A DNA stretch of 64,000 bases, from assembly GCF_015278255.1 (NCBI RefSeq), contig NZ_JADIJC010000002.1, positions 85,601-149,600 on the forward strand. Direction: 5' to 3'. Every line of letters starts with the position of its first letter. The stretch's first letter is position 1. The notes under the pieces are model-generated. The model was not told where the DNA came from. It saw only the letters and a list, made by a program, of their open reading frames with translations, and ran no database searches. Position numbers and translations under genes: made by a program. The DNA comes from Microbacterium hibisci (GTDB lineage Bacteria > Actinomycetota > Actinomycetes > Actinomycetales > Microbacteriaceae). Positions 1 to 8,553 of this stretch are shown in pieces.

Positions 1-335
1 CGCTCAACGGCCGGGGCGTGAGGCGTTTCGTTCCGCTCGTTCCTCGGTCGCTCAACGGCCGGGGCGTGAGGCGTTTCGTTCCGCTCGTTCCTCGGTCGCT
101 CAACGGCCGGGGCGTGAGGCGTTTCGTTCCGCTCGTTCCTCGGTCGCTCAACGGCCGGGGCGTGAGGCGTTTCGTCTCCCTCGTTCCTCGGTCGCTCAAC
201 GGCCGGGGCTACCGACGTTTCATTCCGCTCGCGGTCCCTGAGCTCGTCGACGGGCGCTCGCTCGACAGCCGTGAGCTCAGGCCCTCGGCCGTTGAGCGAG
301 GGAGCGCCAGCGACCGAGACGAAACGCCCCGGACC
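1..335. repeat. Repeat array A (48-bp tandem units)
   Basis: Four near-identical 48-bp units start at 20, 68, 116 and 164, with a partial copy at 1-19; each contains GGCGTTTCGTTCCGCTCG followed by TTCCTCGGTCGCTCAACGGC. A shorter inverted copy lies at about 287-331. The unit is 16 codons long, so all three frames repeat as peptides and stay open. It is the same repeat family as the arrays at 7836-8352 and 17219-17700. There are no unique spacers, so it is not a CRISPR array. The array continues past the left edge of the window. Confidence 0.9.
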
Positions 336-752
336 CGGCTGCGGCCGCGGGGCCGCGGCATCCGTCTCCACCGTCACGTCGATCCAGCCGAGCGGGAGGT
401 AGGCCTGCACCCAGGGAGCCTGCAGGCCCCGCAGGAGCGCCTCCGCGGCGTCGAGGTCGCCCGCATCGATCGCCGCGCGCACCTCCGCGAGCGTCGTGGC
501 GCCGCGCGCCGTCACACCCGCGAGCGGGTCGGCGTCGGCCTGCCCCGACCACGCGGTGATGTCGTTGAGCCACAGCCGATCACCGCCGACGAGGCCCGCG
601 CACATCGCCCCGCGCAGGCCGTTGCCGACCGGGTACGCCTCCAGCCAGCGCGACGCCGGCGCGGACGCGCGCAGCGCGTGGAGCCCTTCGGCAAGCTCAG
701 GGGCCGCGGCGGCCGGGGCCTGCGGGGCCGCGTCATCGCGGCGCGTGGACAT
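1..752 (-). CDS. GH95 alpha-L-fucosidase-like protein, N-terminal part, invaded by repeats
   Basis: The frame starts at ATG 752 and is open to the left edge. Residues about 30-70 read ASRWLEAYPVGNGLRGAM and then RLWLNDITAWSGQ, which match the N-terminal signature of GH95 alpha-L-fucosidases (W..A.PVGNG.LGAM ... NE.TLWSG). GH95 enzymes remove alpha-1,2-linked L-fucose; their catalytic residues lie far downstream and are not in this window. From about residue 140 the frame runs into the repeat array (GRFVSVAGAPSLNGRG, then 16-residue repeats) and remains open because the unit is 48 bp. Either the gene continues beyond position 1 with a repeat insert, or it is a truncated relic. It is divergent from the GH42-GH31-GH3 operon. 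A TATACT box lies 12 nt before the ATG, suggesting a very short or absent leader. The family call is good; its intactness is unknown. Confidence 0.65.
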   Translation of the reverse strand, partial: MSTRRDDAAPQAPAAAAPELAEGLHALRASAPASRWLEAYPVGNGLRGAMCAGLVGGDRLWLNDITAWSGQADADPLAGVTARGATTLAEVRAAIDAGDLDAAEALLRGLQAPWVQAYLPLGWIDVTVETDAAAPRPQPGPGRFVSVAGAPSLNGRGPELTAVERAPVDELRDRERNETSVAPAVERPRNEGDETPHAPAVERPRNERNETPHAPAVERPRNERNETPHAPAVERPRNERNETPHAPAVE

Positions 753-764
753 CGTCACACCCTT

Positions 765-796
765 AGTATATGGTCTCGGTGTTGAAGCGCTTCGAA
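765..796. promoter_or_regulatory. LacI-type operator and minus-strand -10 box
   Basis: TTGAAGCGCTTCGAA at 782-796 contains the perfect palindrome GAAGCGCTTC (784-793) with the central CG typical of LacI-family operators. On the minus strand a TATACT box (765-770) sits 12 nt from the GH95 start, so the palindrome would overlap that promoter's upstream region. It lies in the only intergenic gap between the divergent GH95 and GH42 genes and could control both. No LacI gene is adjacent inside the window. Confidence 0.5.
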
Positions 797-870
797 AGTT
801 CGACGCTCGACCCTTGACCGGCTCTCCGGCCCCGCCCACGAACGAAACTCAGCGAAGAGGTTCCCGCTCC

Positions 871-2922
871 ATGGTCACCACGACTCCGCGCCGACCCGGT
901 GCGTTCGCCGAGCTCACGCGCGAGCTCGGCATCGGCTTCGGCGGTGACTACAACCCCGAGCAGTGGCCGCGCGAGGTGTGGCGGGACGACGCCGAGCTGA
1001 TGGTCCGCGCGGGGGTCAACCTCGTCACGGTCGGCGTCTTCAGCTGGGCACGGCTCGAGCCCTCGCCGGGGGAGTACGACTTCGCGTGGCTCGACGAAGT
1101 GCTCGACCTGCTGCACGCGCACGGCATCGCCGTGGATCTCGCGACCCCGACGGCCTCGCCGCCGCCGTGGCTCGGCATCCTGCATCCTGAGACGCTTCCG
1201 GTGAATCCCGACGGCGTGCGCCTCGCGGCCGGATCGCGCAACCAGTTCACGCCGGCCTCGCGCATCTACCGTGAGCGCGCGCTCGCGATGGCGACGGCGA
1301 TGGCCGAGCGCTACGCCGCCCACCCCGCCGTGCGCCTGTGGCACGTCGGCAACGAGTTCGGGCAGATCGACTTCGGCGACGAGGCGGCCCGCGAGTTCCG
1401 GCTGTGGCTGCGCGAGCGCCACGGCACCATCGACGCGCTGAACGACGCCTGGGGAACGCTCGTCTGGGCGCAGCGGTACCGCGACTTCGACGAGATCGTG
1501 CCGCCTCGCCGCATGCCCTATCTCGTCAACCCGGCGCAGTCCCTCGACTTCCGGCGGTACACCTCGTGGGCGCTGCAGCGGGTGTTCGCCGAGCAGCGCG
1601 ACGCGATCCGCGCGGCCGGGGCGACGCAGCCCGTCACGACGAACTTCATGGGATTCGAGCCGCTCACCGACCTGTGGGAGTGGGCCGGCGAGGTCGACGT
1701 CGTCGCCGACGATCAGTACCCCGACCACGCGTCGCCGACGGCGTCGTCCGACATCGCCCTGGTGCAGGACCTTATGCGCTCCCTCGGCGAAGGTCGCCCG
1801 TGGGTGCTCATGGAGCAGGCGATCAGCGCCACCTCGTGGCGCCCGCACAACCTGCCCAAGAGCGCCGACCGCGCCAGGTTGGACTCGCTGCAGGCGGTGG
1901 CCCGCGGCGCCGACGCCATCTGCTTCTTCCAGTGGCGGCAGGCGCGCACCGGCGCCGAGCGGTTCCACTCCGCGATGCTGCCGCACGCGGGGGCCGACAC
2001 CGAGGTGTTCCGCACCACGTGCGCCCTCGGCGCCGACCTGCGGCGACTGCGCCCGGTGGTCGGCGGGCGGGTCGCGGCATCCGTCGCCCTCCTCTTCGAC
2101 TGGCCGTCCCGCTGGGCGGCCGAGGAGCCGGGGCGGCCGACCGAGCGCCTGCAGACGCTCGAGCAGGTCGCGCGCTGGCATCGCGCGCTGTGGCGGCGCG
2201 GCGTCGCCGTCGACCTGGTGCGCCCGGGCGCCGACCTCGCCGGTTACGCCGCGGTGCTCGTGCCGCATACGTACATCGTGGAGACGGATGCCGCAGCCGC
2301 CCTGAGCCGCGCGGTCGAGGGTGGGGCGAGCCTCGTCGTCGGGCCGTTCTCGGGCGTCGCCGACGGCAACGCCGGCATCCTGACAGGGCGCTCGCCGGTG
2401 CTCCTGCGCGGCCTCGTCGGCGTGAGCGGCGAGGAGTGGGTCGGCCTGCCCGACGCTCCCACGCCGCTGGCGGTCGAGCCCGCCTGGGGGGCCGGGCTCG
2501 CCGCGGCGGCGACGACAGCTACGGTGCTGGGCGAGCGCCTGCGGCCCGAGGGCGCCGACGTGCTCGCACGCTTCGCGAGCGGCCATCTCGACGGCGCTCC
2601 CGCGATCACGCGGCACCGGGTCGGCGAAGGCACGGCCTGGTACCTCGGCGCAGTCGTCTCGGACGACGCCCTCGCCGCCGTCCTCGACGACGCGCTCGAT
2701 GCGGCCGGCGTCGCCGGCGTGCTGCCCGACCGCGTGCTGCCCGACGGCGTCGAAGCCGTCCAGCGCGGCGAGGCCCTCTTCCTGCTCAACCACGGCGACG
2801 AGACCGGGCACCTCACGGTGCCCGGCGCGCGCCGAGACCTCTTGTCGGACGCGGACGTCGACGGCCAGGTCACGCTGGCCCCCGGCGCCGCCATGGTGCT
2901 CATCGAAAGGCACGCAGAGTGA
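871..2922 (+). CDS. GH42 beta-galactosidase
   Basis: A 683-residue cytoplasmic GH42 enzyme that hydrolyses terminal non-reducing beta-D-galactosides. The start ATG 871 is preceded by GAAGAGG (855-860); the open frame extends further upstream but without family similarity. The N-terminus reads GFGGDYNPEQWP, the usual GH42 opening. The acid/base glutamate is in WHVGNEFG (Glu162) and the nucleophile in WVLMEQAIS (Glu315). A trimerisation/glutaminase-like domain (about 400-600) and a small beta domain follow. There is no signal peptide, so substrates must be imported oligosaccharides. It overlaps the next gene by GTGA and is first in a three-gene hydrolase operon. GH42 in place of the more usual GH35 or GH2 for removing xyloglucan galactose is notable. 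Confidence 0.93.
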   Translation: MVTTTPRRPGAFAELTRELGIGFGGDYNPEQWPREVWRDDAELMVRAGVNLVTVGVFSWARLEPSPGEYDFAWLDEVLDLLHAHGIAVDLATPTASPPPWLGILHPETLPVNPDGVRLAAGSRNQFTPASRIYRERALAMATAMAERYAAHPAVRLWHVGNEFGQIDFGDEAAREFRLWLRERHGTIDALNDAWGTLVWAQRYRDFDEIVPPRRMPYLVNPAQSLDFRRYTSWALQRVFAEQRDAIRAAGATQPVTTNFMGFEPLTDLWEWAGEVDVVADDQYPDHASPTASSDIALVQDLMRSLGEGRPWVLMEQAISATSWRPHNLPKSADRARLDSLQAVARGADAICFFQWRQARTGAERFHSAMLPHAGADTEVFRTTCALGADLRRLRPVVGGRVAASVALLFDWPSRWAAEEPGRPTERLQTLEQVARWHRALWRRGVAVDLVRPGADLAGYAAVLVPHTYIVETDAAAALSRAVEGGASLVVGPFSGVADGNAGILTGRSPVLLRGLVGVSGEEWVGLPDAPTPLAVEPAWGAGLAAAATTATVLGERLRPEGADVLARFASGHLDGAPAITRHRVGEGTAWYLGAVVSDDALAAVLDDALDAAGVAGVLPDRVLPDGVEAVQRGEALFLLNHGDETGHLTVPGARRDLLSDADVDGQVTLAPGAAMVLIERHAE

Positions 2923-5270
2923 AGTTCACCGATGGCTACTGGCTGACCCGCCCCGGGCTCGCCCCCCTCTACGCGGTCGAGGTCGATGACATCCGCCACG
3001 ACGAGACGGCCGGCACGATGACCGTGTACGCGCCCACGGCTGTGATCCGCGACCGGGGCGACACGCTCAACCGGGCGATGCTCACGGTCGCGTTCTCGGC
3101 GCCCGCGCCGGGCGTGGTGAAGGTGCGGATCGAGCGCCACGCCGGCGCCGTGCACCGCGGACCCGACTTCGAGGTGGTCGGCGATGACGGCTTCCGGCCC
3201 GAGATCTCCCTCGATGACGAGGCCGGCGTCCTGCGCTCCGGCCCGCTGAGCGTGCGGGTGGCGCGGACGGCGGGGCAGTGGCGCGTCGACTTCGAGAGCG
3301 ACGGCCGTGTGCTGACCAGCTCGCTGCCGCGCTCGATCGGGCACTTCACCGACACCACGGGCAAGAACGGCAAGACCGGCACGCCGGGCACGGCGGGGAC
3401 CGCCGCCGGCGGCGCGCAGCCCACGTGGGTGCACCAGCAGCTGAGCATCGAGCCGGGCGAGCGCGTCTACGGGCTCGGCGAGCGCTTCGGGGCGTTCGTG
3501 AAGAACGGCCAGACCGTCGACACGTGGAACGCCGACGGCGGCACCTCGAGCGAGCAGGCCTACAAGAACGTGCCGTTCTACCTCACCAGCCGCGGCTACG
3601 GCGTGTTCGTCGACAACCCGGCGAACGTCTCGTTCGAGGTCGGCAGCGAGGTCAACTCGCGCGTGCAGTTCTCGGTCGACGGAGAGTCGCTCGAGTACTA
3701 CGTCATCGCGGGCCCGGAGCCGAAGGACGTGCTGCGCCGGTACACCGCGCTCACCGGCCGTCCGGCGCGGGTGCCGGCGTGGTCGTTCGGGCTCTGGCTC
3801 ACCACGTCGTTCACCGCGAGCTACGACGAAGACACCGTCAGCGCCTTCGTCGACGGCATGGCCGAGCGCGACATCCCGCTGTCGGTGTTCCACTACGACT
3901 GCTTCTGGATGCGCGAGTACCAGTGGACCGACTTCGAGTGGGACTCCCGCGCTTTCCACGACCCCGTGGGCCAGATCGCCCGCATGCACGAGCGCGACGT
4001 GCACGTGTCGGTGTGGATCAACCCGTACATCGCCCAGCGTTCCGCCCTGTTCGCCGAGGCCGCCGAGCGCGGCTATCTGCTCAAGCGCACGGACGGCAGC
4101 GTGTGGCAGTGGGACATGTGGCAGGCGGGCATGGGCCTCGTCGACTTCACCAACCCGGATGCCGCGGACTGGTACGTCGCGAAGCTGCAGGGCCTGCTCG
4201 ACCAGGGCGTCGACGCCTTCAAGACCGACTTCGGCGAGCGGATCCCGGTCGAGGGCGTCGTGTGGCACGACGGCTCCGACCCGTACCGCATGCACAACTA
4301 CTACGCGAAGCTCTACAACGAGGTGGTGTTCCGGGCCCTCGAGCGGCACCACGGGGTGGGCGACGCGGTCGTCTTCGCGCGGTCGGCGACGGCGGGGTCG
4401 CAGCAGTTCCCGGTGCACTGGGGCGGCGACAACGACTCGACCTTCCTCTCGATGGCGGAGTCGCTCCGCGGTGGGCTCTCGCTCGCGATGTCGGGCTTCG
4501 GCTACTGGAGCCACGACATCGGCGGCTTCGAGGGCACCCCCGACCCGGGGCTGTTCAAGCGGTGGCTCGCCTTCGGCCTGCTCTCGTCGCACTCCCGCCT
4601 GCACGGCTCATCGTCGGTGCGCGTGCCGTGGGCGTTCGACGACGAGGCCGTCGACGTCGCCCGCTCGTTCACGAAGCTCAAGATGCGCCTCATGCCGTAC
4701 CTCGCGTGCGCGGCCGAGGAGGCGCACGCGGTGGGCACCCCGATGATGCGCCCGATGGTGCTCGAGTTCCCCGGCGACCGCTCCGGCTTCGACGCCGACA
4801 CCCAGTTCATGCTGGGCGACGCGCTGCTGGTGGCGCCGGTCTTCACGGCGGACGGCAGCGTCGAGTACTACGTGCCCGAGGGCGAGTGGACCTCGCTCCT
4901 CGACGGCTCGGTCGTCGACGGCCGGCGCTGGGTGGCCGAGACCCACGGATACGACTCCGTGCCCCTGCGCGTGCGGCCCGGCACAGTGCTGCCCTTCGGT
5001 GCCGACGGCTCCCGCCCCGACTACGACTGGGCGGACGGCGTGACGCTCCGGTGCTTCCAGCTCCCCGACGGGTACGACCGGGTGACGACCGTGCCCGGCC
5101 ACGACGGCACGGCGCCCACGAGGTTCCGCGTGCGCCGCGACGGCGACACGATCACCGCGAGCTCGGACGACGCCCGCGCCCCGTGGGCGCTGCAGGTAGG
5201 GGAGCGGATCGCCCGGGCCGAGGCATCCGGAGATCTCCGCATCCAGATCCAGGAGGATGGCGCGCGATGA
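2919..5270 (+). CDS. yicI: GH31 alpha-xylosidase (YicI-like)
   Basis: A 783-residue GH31 protein starting at GTG 2919, overlapping the GH42 stop. The opening MKFTDGYWLTRPG and the nucleophile motif AFKTDFGERIP (Asp437) are those of YicI-type alpha-xylosidases rather than of alpha-glucosidases, whose motif is usually WxDMNE. The acid/base residue lies in WGGDNDST (Asp504). The enzyme releases alpha-1,6-linked xylose from isoprimeverose or xyloglucan oligosaccharides. A Gly/Lys/Thr-rich stretch at about 147-165 (GKNGKTGTPGTAGTAAGG) is an insertion in the N-terminal beta-sandwich not usual for the family. No signal peptide. It overlaps the next gene by ATGA, so translation of all three hydrolases is probably coupled. 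Confidence 0.9.
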   Translation: MKFTDGYWLTRPGLAPLYAVEVDDIRHDETAGTMTVYAPTAVIRDRGDTLNRAMLTVAFSAPAPGVVKVRIERHAGAVHRGPDFEVVGDDGFRPEISLDDEAGVLRSGPLSVRVARTAGQWRVDFESDGRVLTSSLPRSIGHFTDTTGKNGKTGTPGTAGTAAGGAQPTWVHQQLSIEPGERVYGLGERFGAFVKNGQTVDTWNADGGTSSEQAYKNVPFYLTSRGYGVFVDNPANVSFEVGSEVNSRVQFSVDGESLEYYVIAGPEPKDVLRRYTALTGRPARVPAWSFGLWLTTSFTASYDEDTVSAFVDGMAERDIPLSVFHYDCFWMREYQWTDFEWDSRAFHDPVGQIARMHERDVHVSVWINPYIAQRSALFAEAAERGYLLKRTDGSVWQWDMWQAGMGLVDFTNPDAADWYVAKLQGLLDQGVDAFKTDFGERIPVEGVVWHDGSDPYRMHNYYAKLYNEVVFRALERHHGVGDAVVFARSATAGSQQFPVHWGGDNDSTFLSMAESLRGGLSLAMSGFGYWSHDIGGFEGTPDPGLFKRWLAFGLLSSHSRLHGSSSVRVPWAFDDEAVDVARSFTKLKMRLMPYLACAAEEAHAVGTPMMRPMVLEFPGDRSGFDADTQFMLGDALLVAPVFTADGSVEYYVPEGEWTSLLDGSVVDGRRWVAETHGYDSVPLRVRPGTVLPFGADGSRPDYDWADGVTLRCFQLPDGYDRVTTVPGHDGTAPTRFRVRRDGDTITASSDDARAPWALQVGERIARAEASGDLRIQIQEDGAR

Positions 5271-7819
5271 GCGACACGATGACCCAGAACGCTCCGACGC
5301 CGGCCGCGGCCGCTGACCAGCCGCTGCCCCTGTTCCGGAGAATCGACCAGCCGCTCGAGGCGCGCGCCCGCGATCTGCTCGACCGGCTCACCCCCGACGA
5401 GCGCATCGCGATGCTGCACCAGGCGGCTCCCGAGGTCGAGCGCCTCGGGGTGTCGGCGTGGCACACCGGCTGCGAGGCGCTGCACGGCGTGGCCTGGCTC
5501 GGGCGTGCCACGGTGTTCCCGCAGCCCGTGGGGCTGGCCGCCACGTGGGACACCGACCTGGTCGAGAAGGTCGGCGAGGTCGCCGCCATCGAGGTGCGCG
5601 CCAAGCGGGCCGAGAACCCCCTCGTGAGCCTCAATGTATGGGCACCCGTCGTGAACACGCTGCGTCACCCCGGCTGGGGGCGCAACGAGGAGGGCTACTC
5701 CGAGGACCCCCACGTCACGGCGGTCTTCGGCACGGCGTACTCGAAGGGCCTCCGCGGCGACCACCCGCGGGTGTGGCGCACCGTGCCCGCGCTCAAGCAC
5801 TTCCTCGCGTACAACAACGAGACCGACCGCTCGACGACGTCGTCCGAGATGTCGCTGCGCACGCTGCACGAGGAGGAGCTGCCCGCGTTCCGCGCGGCGA
5901 TCGAGGCCGGCGTCGCGGGCGGCATGATGCTCGCGTACAACCAGGTCAACGGCATCCCCGCGCACACGCAGCCCGAGTTGGTCGCGGAGGCCCGGTCGTG
6001 GTCGGACGAGTCGATCGCGGTCGTGTCGGACGCCGGTGCCCCGACATTCCTCGTCACCACGCAGCGCGCCCAGCCCGACCACATCCACGCCGCTGCCGCG
6101 CTGCTGCGCTCGGGCCTGGACTCGTTCACCGACAACGAGGCGAACGCCGCCCCGACCATCGGGTACGTGAACGAGGCGCTCGCCGCGGGCCTGCTCACCC
6201 GCGACGACATCGACCAGGCGGTGCTGCGGCTTCTCGAGCTGCGCATCCGCACCGGCGAGTTCGACGGCGACGACGACCCCTACGCGGGCATCGGCGCCGA
6301 CCAGATCGACGCGCCCGGGGCGCGTGAGCTGGCTCGGGAGGCGGTGGCACGCTCGGTCGTCGTGCTGCGGAACGACGCGGGCGTGCTGCCCCTCCCGGAC
6401 GTCTCGAAGGTCGCGGTGGTGGGTCCCCTCGCCGATCTCGTGCTCACGGACTGGTACGCGGGCACGCCGCCCTACGCCGTCGGGATCGGTGCGGCCGCCG
6501 CCGAGCGCTTCGGTGAAGCCGAGGTCGTCACCGGCGCCGACACCGTCGCGCTGCGCGCGACCTCCAACGGCCGCTACGTCGTGGTCAGCGCCGACGGGGC
6601 GGTCGTCGAGGCGTCGGCCGACACCGCCGGCGCGGGCGCCCTGTTCGACCTGACGGACTGGGGTGACGGCATCCTGACGCTCCGCTCCCAGGCGAGCGGG
6701 CTGCTGCTGACCGGTGGGTCGTGGCCGGTGCGCGCCGACGCGACACGGGTCGGGGAGTGGGTCGTGCAGGAGAGCTTCCGCAGGCACGTGCACGCCGACG
6801 GCACCTGGTCGCTGCTGCACCTGGGCTCGGGCCGCTGGCTGCGGGTGTTCCGGGACTCCGGGCTTCTCGCCGCAGAGGCGGTCACGCTCGACAGAGCGGA
6901 GCGGTTCGGCGTGCGCGTCGTGCGGTCCGGCGCCGCCGCGGTCGCCGAGGCCGCGGCGAAGGCCGACGCCGTCATCGTGGCGGTCGGCAACGACCCGCAC
7001 CTGAACGGCCGCGAGACCGAGGACCGCCCGCACCTGCGCCTGCCCGAGGCCTGGTCCGAGCTGTGGCGCGCCGCCCGCGACGCGAACCCGCGCGCGGTGC
7101 TCACGATCGTGTCGAGCTACCCCTACGTGCTGTCCGAGGTCGATGCCGAGACCGTGGTGTGGTCGAGCCACGGCGGTCAGGAGCTCGGGCACGGCGTGAT
7201 CGACGTGCTCTCGGGCGACCGTGAGCCGGCGGGACGCGTCTCGCAGAGCTGGCCGGCGACCGAGGAGCAGGCGGGCGACCTGTTCGACTACGACACCCTC
7301 CGGCAGGGCGCGACCTACCGCCACCAGGCCGAAGCGCCCACGTTCGCCTTCGGGCACGGCCTGACGTACACGTCGGTCGCGTACGAGTCGGTGACGATGA
7401 CGGATGCCGCGACCCCCGCGCCGGCGCCGACCCACCGGCACGCCGCGTTCGACGTCCGTGCCGACGAGGCCGCGGTGAGCGCGGTGGTGCGGGTGCGCAA
7501 CACCGGCGATCGCACCGCGGAGGAGCTCGTGCAGCTGTACGCACTTCCCGCCGATGGCCTGGACATCGCGACCCCGCGCCGGCTGCTCGTGGGGTATGAG
7601 CGCGTACGGCTCGCGCCGGGGGAGACGCGCGACGTAGAGCTGTCGTTCTCGCCCGCGCGCCTTGCCGTGTGGGACGACGACGTGCGGCTCCCGGGAGCGG
7701 TCGACGACTGGCTCCACGCGGGCGCACTGCGGGTTCAGCCCGGGACCTATGCGCTCGCCGCGGGCCCGTCGGCCTGGGACCTCCCGGTGCGCGCGACGCT
7801 GGTGATCACGGCCGACTGA
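5267..7819 (+). CDS. GH3 beta-glucosidase with inserted domain
   Basis: An 850-residue GH3 enzyme, starting at ATG 5267 (ATGA overlap) with AGGAGG at 5251-5256. The N-terminal barrel holds the nucleophile in VVSDAGAP (Asp255). The GH3 C-terminal domain is split by an extra segment of about 140 residues (about 425-560; SNGRYVVVSADGAVVEASAD ... RWLRVF) at the place where many GH3 enzymes carry PA14; its sequence looks more like a beta-trefoil or fascin-like fold. A fibronectin-III-like domain closes the protein. It would act last, cutting beta-linked glucose from the backbone. No export signal is seen. Exact substrate (beta-glucoside versus beta-xyloside) cannot be decided by eye. Confidence 0.9.
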   Translation: MSDTMTQNAPTPAAAADQPLPLFRRIDQPLEARARDLLDRLTPDERIAMLHQAAPEVERLGVSAWHTGCEALHGVAWLGRATVFPQPVGLAATWDTDLVEKVGEVAAIEVRAKRAENPLVSLNVWAPVVNTLRHPGWGRNEEGYSEDPHVTAVFGTAYSKGLRGDHPRVWRTVPALKHFLAYNNETDRSTTSSEMSLRTLHEEELPAFRAAIEAGVAGGMMLAYNQVNGIPAHTQPELVAEARSWSDESIAVVSDAGAPTFLVTTQRAQPDHIHAAAALLRSGLDSFTDNEANAAPTIGYVNEALAAGLLTRDDIDQAVLRLLELRIRTGEFDGDDDPYAGIGADQIDAPGARELAREAVARSVVVLRNDAGVLPLPDVSKVAVVGPLADLVLTDWYAGTPPYAVGIGAAAAERFGEAEVVTGADTVALRATSNGRYVVVSADGAVVEASADTAGAGALFDLTDWGDGILTLRSQASGLLLTGGSWPVRADATRVGEWVVQESFRRHVHADGTWSLLHLGSGRWLRVFRDSGLLAAEAVTLDRAERFGVRVVRSGAAAVAEAAAKADAVIVAVGNDPHLNGRETEDRPHLRLPEAWSELWRAARDANPRAVLTIVSSYPYVLSEVDAETVVWSSHGGQELGHGVIDVLSGDREPAGRVSQSWPATEEQAGDLFDYDTLRQGATYRHQAEAPTFAFGHGLTYTSVAYESVTMTDAATPAPAPTHRHAAFDVRADEAAVSAVVRVRNTGDRTAEELVQLYALPADGLDIATPRRLLVGYERVRLAPGETRDVELSFSPARLAVWDDDVRLPGAVDDWLHAGALRVQPGTYALAAGPSAWDLPVRATLVITAD

Positions 7820-7835
7820 GGTTTCTCGCACACGC

Positions 7836-8352
7836 GAGGCGTTTCGTCTGCGGGCGCCAGAGCGCCCTCCGCTCAACGGCCGGGCCCCGGGCCCTCGAGC
7901 ACCGGCCGTTGAGCGAGCGAGGTACGAGCGAGACGAAACGCCCCGGACGCGGGACCGAGTCCCTGAGCACCGGCCGTTGAGCGTGCGAGGTACGAGCGAG
8001 ACGAAACGCACCGGACGTGGCGCTCAACGGCCGGGCCCCGGGCCTCGAGCACCGGCCGTTGAGCGAGCGAGGTACGAGCGAGACGAAACGCCCCGACGCG
8101 GGCCGCTGAGCGAGCGAGGTGCGAGCGAGACGAAACGCCCTGGGCGCGGCGCTCAACGGCCGGGCCTCGGGGCCCCGAGCACCGGCCGTTGAGCGAGCGA
8201 GGAACGAGCGAGACGAAACGCCCTGAGCGCCGGCCGCTGAGCGAGCGAGGTGCGAGCGAGACGAAACGCCCCGGACGCGGCGATCCGGCCCCTGAGCACC
8301 GGCCGTTGAGCGAGCGAGGAACGAGCGAGACGAAACGCCCTGGACGCGGCGC
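7836..8352. repeat. Repeat array B, alternating orientation, hairpin-forming
   Basis: This gene-free stretch is built from about eight copies of the unit CCGTTGAGCGAGCGAGG followed by ACGAGCGAGACGAAACGCC, in both orientations. Head-to-head pairs form long dyads: GCTCAACGGCCGG and CCGGCCGTTGAGC are perfect 13-bp inverted arms near 7870-7915, 8020-8065 and 8150-8195, separated by about 17-20 nt that are themselves GC palindromes. Such structures directly after the GH3 stop could end transcription in both directions. The first unit is the long variant with an extra CTGCGGGCGCCAGAGCGCC, also found in the array at 17219-17700. Confidence 0.88.
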
Positions 8353-8553
8353 AAAAGCCCAGACGGGCGGCGGCCTGCGAGACCGGCCGGAAAGTGCATT
8401 CCTGGCGCGCGACCGCGGGATTTTGCCGCGTGCTCCGGGCGCTGTCAAGGGGGAGACCCGTTCCGGCCGTCAGGGCCGCCCGAGCGGTAGCGTCGTCGCA
8501 TCTCAATGGAGACATCGCACCCCCCGCGGTGTCCACGAGACAAAGGAGAGATC

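Noticed and set aside
1..211. Possible CRISPR array (regular 48-bp period)
   Set aside because: Units are tandem with no unique spacers, and there are no cas genes in the window.
18..785. Plus-strand protein of repeated MRRFVPLVPRSLNGRG units
   Set aside because: It is the translation of the 48-bp DNA repeat, followed by antisense of the GH95 frame; no start signal or family.
763..2913. 716-codon minus-strand open frame antisense to the GH42 gene
   Set aside because: It is a GC-bias shadow: the plus strand has clear GH42 motifs and catalytic residues, and the antisense translation has no family resemblance.
2244..8011. Very long minus-strand frames (786 and 996 codons) antisense to the GH31 and GH3 genes
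   Set aside because: Arg/Gly/Ala/Val/His-biased shadow translations; the opposite strand is certain coding sequence.
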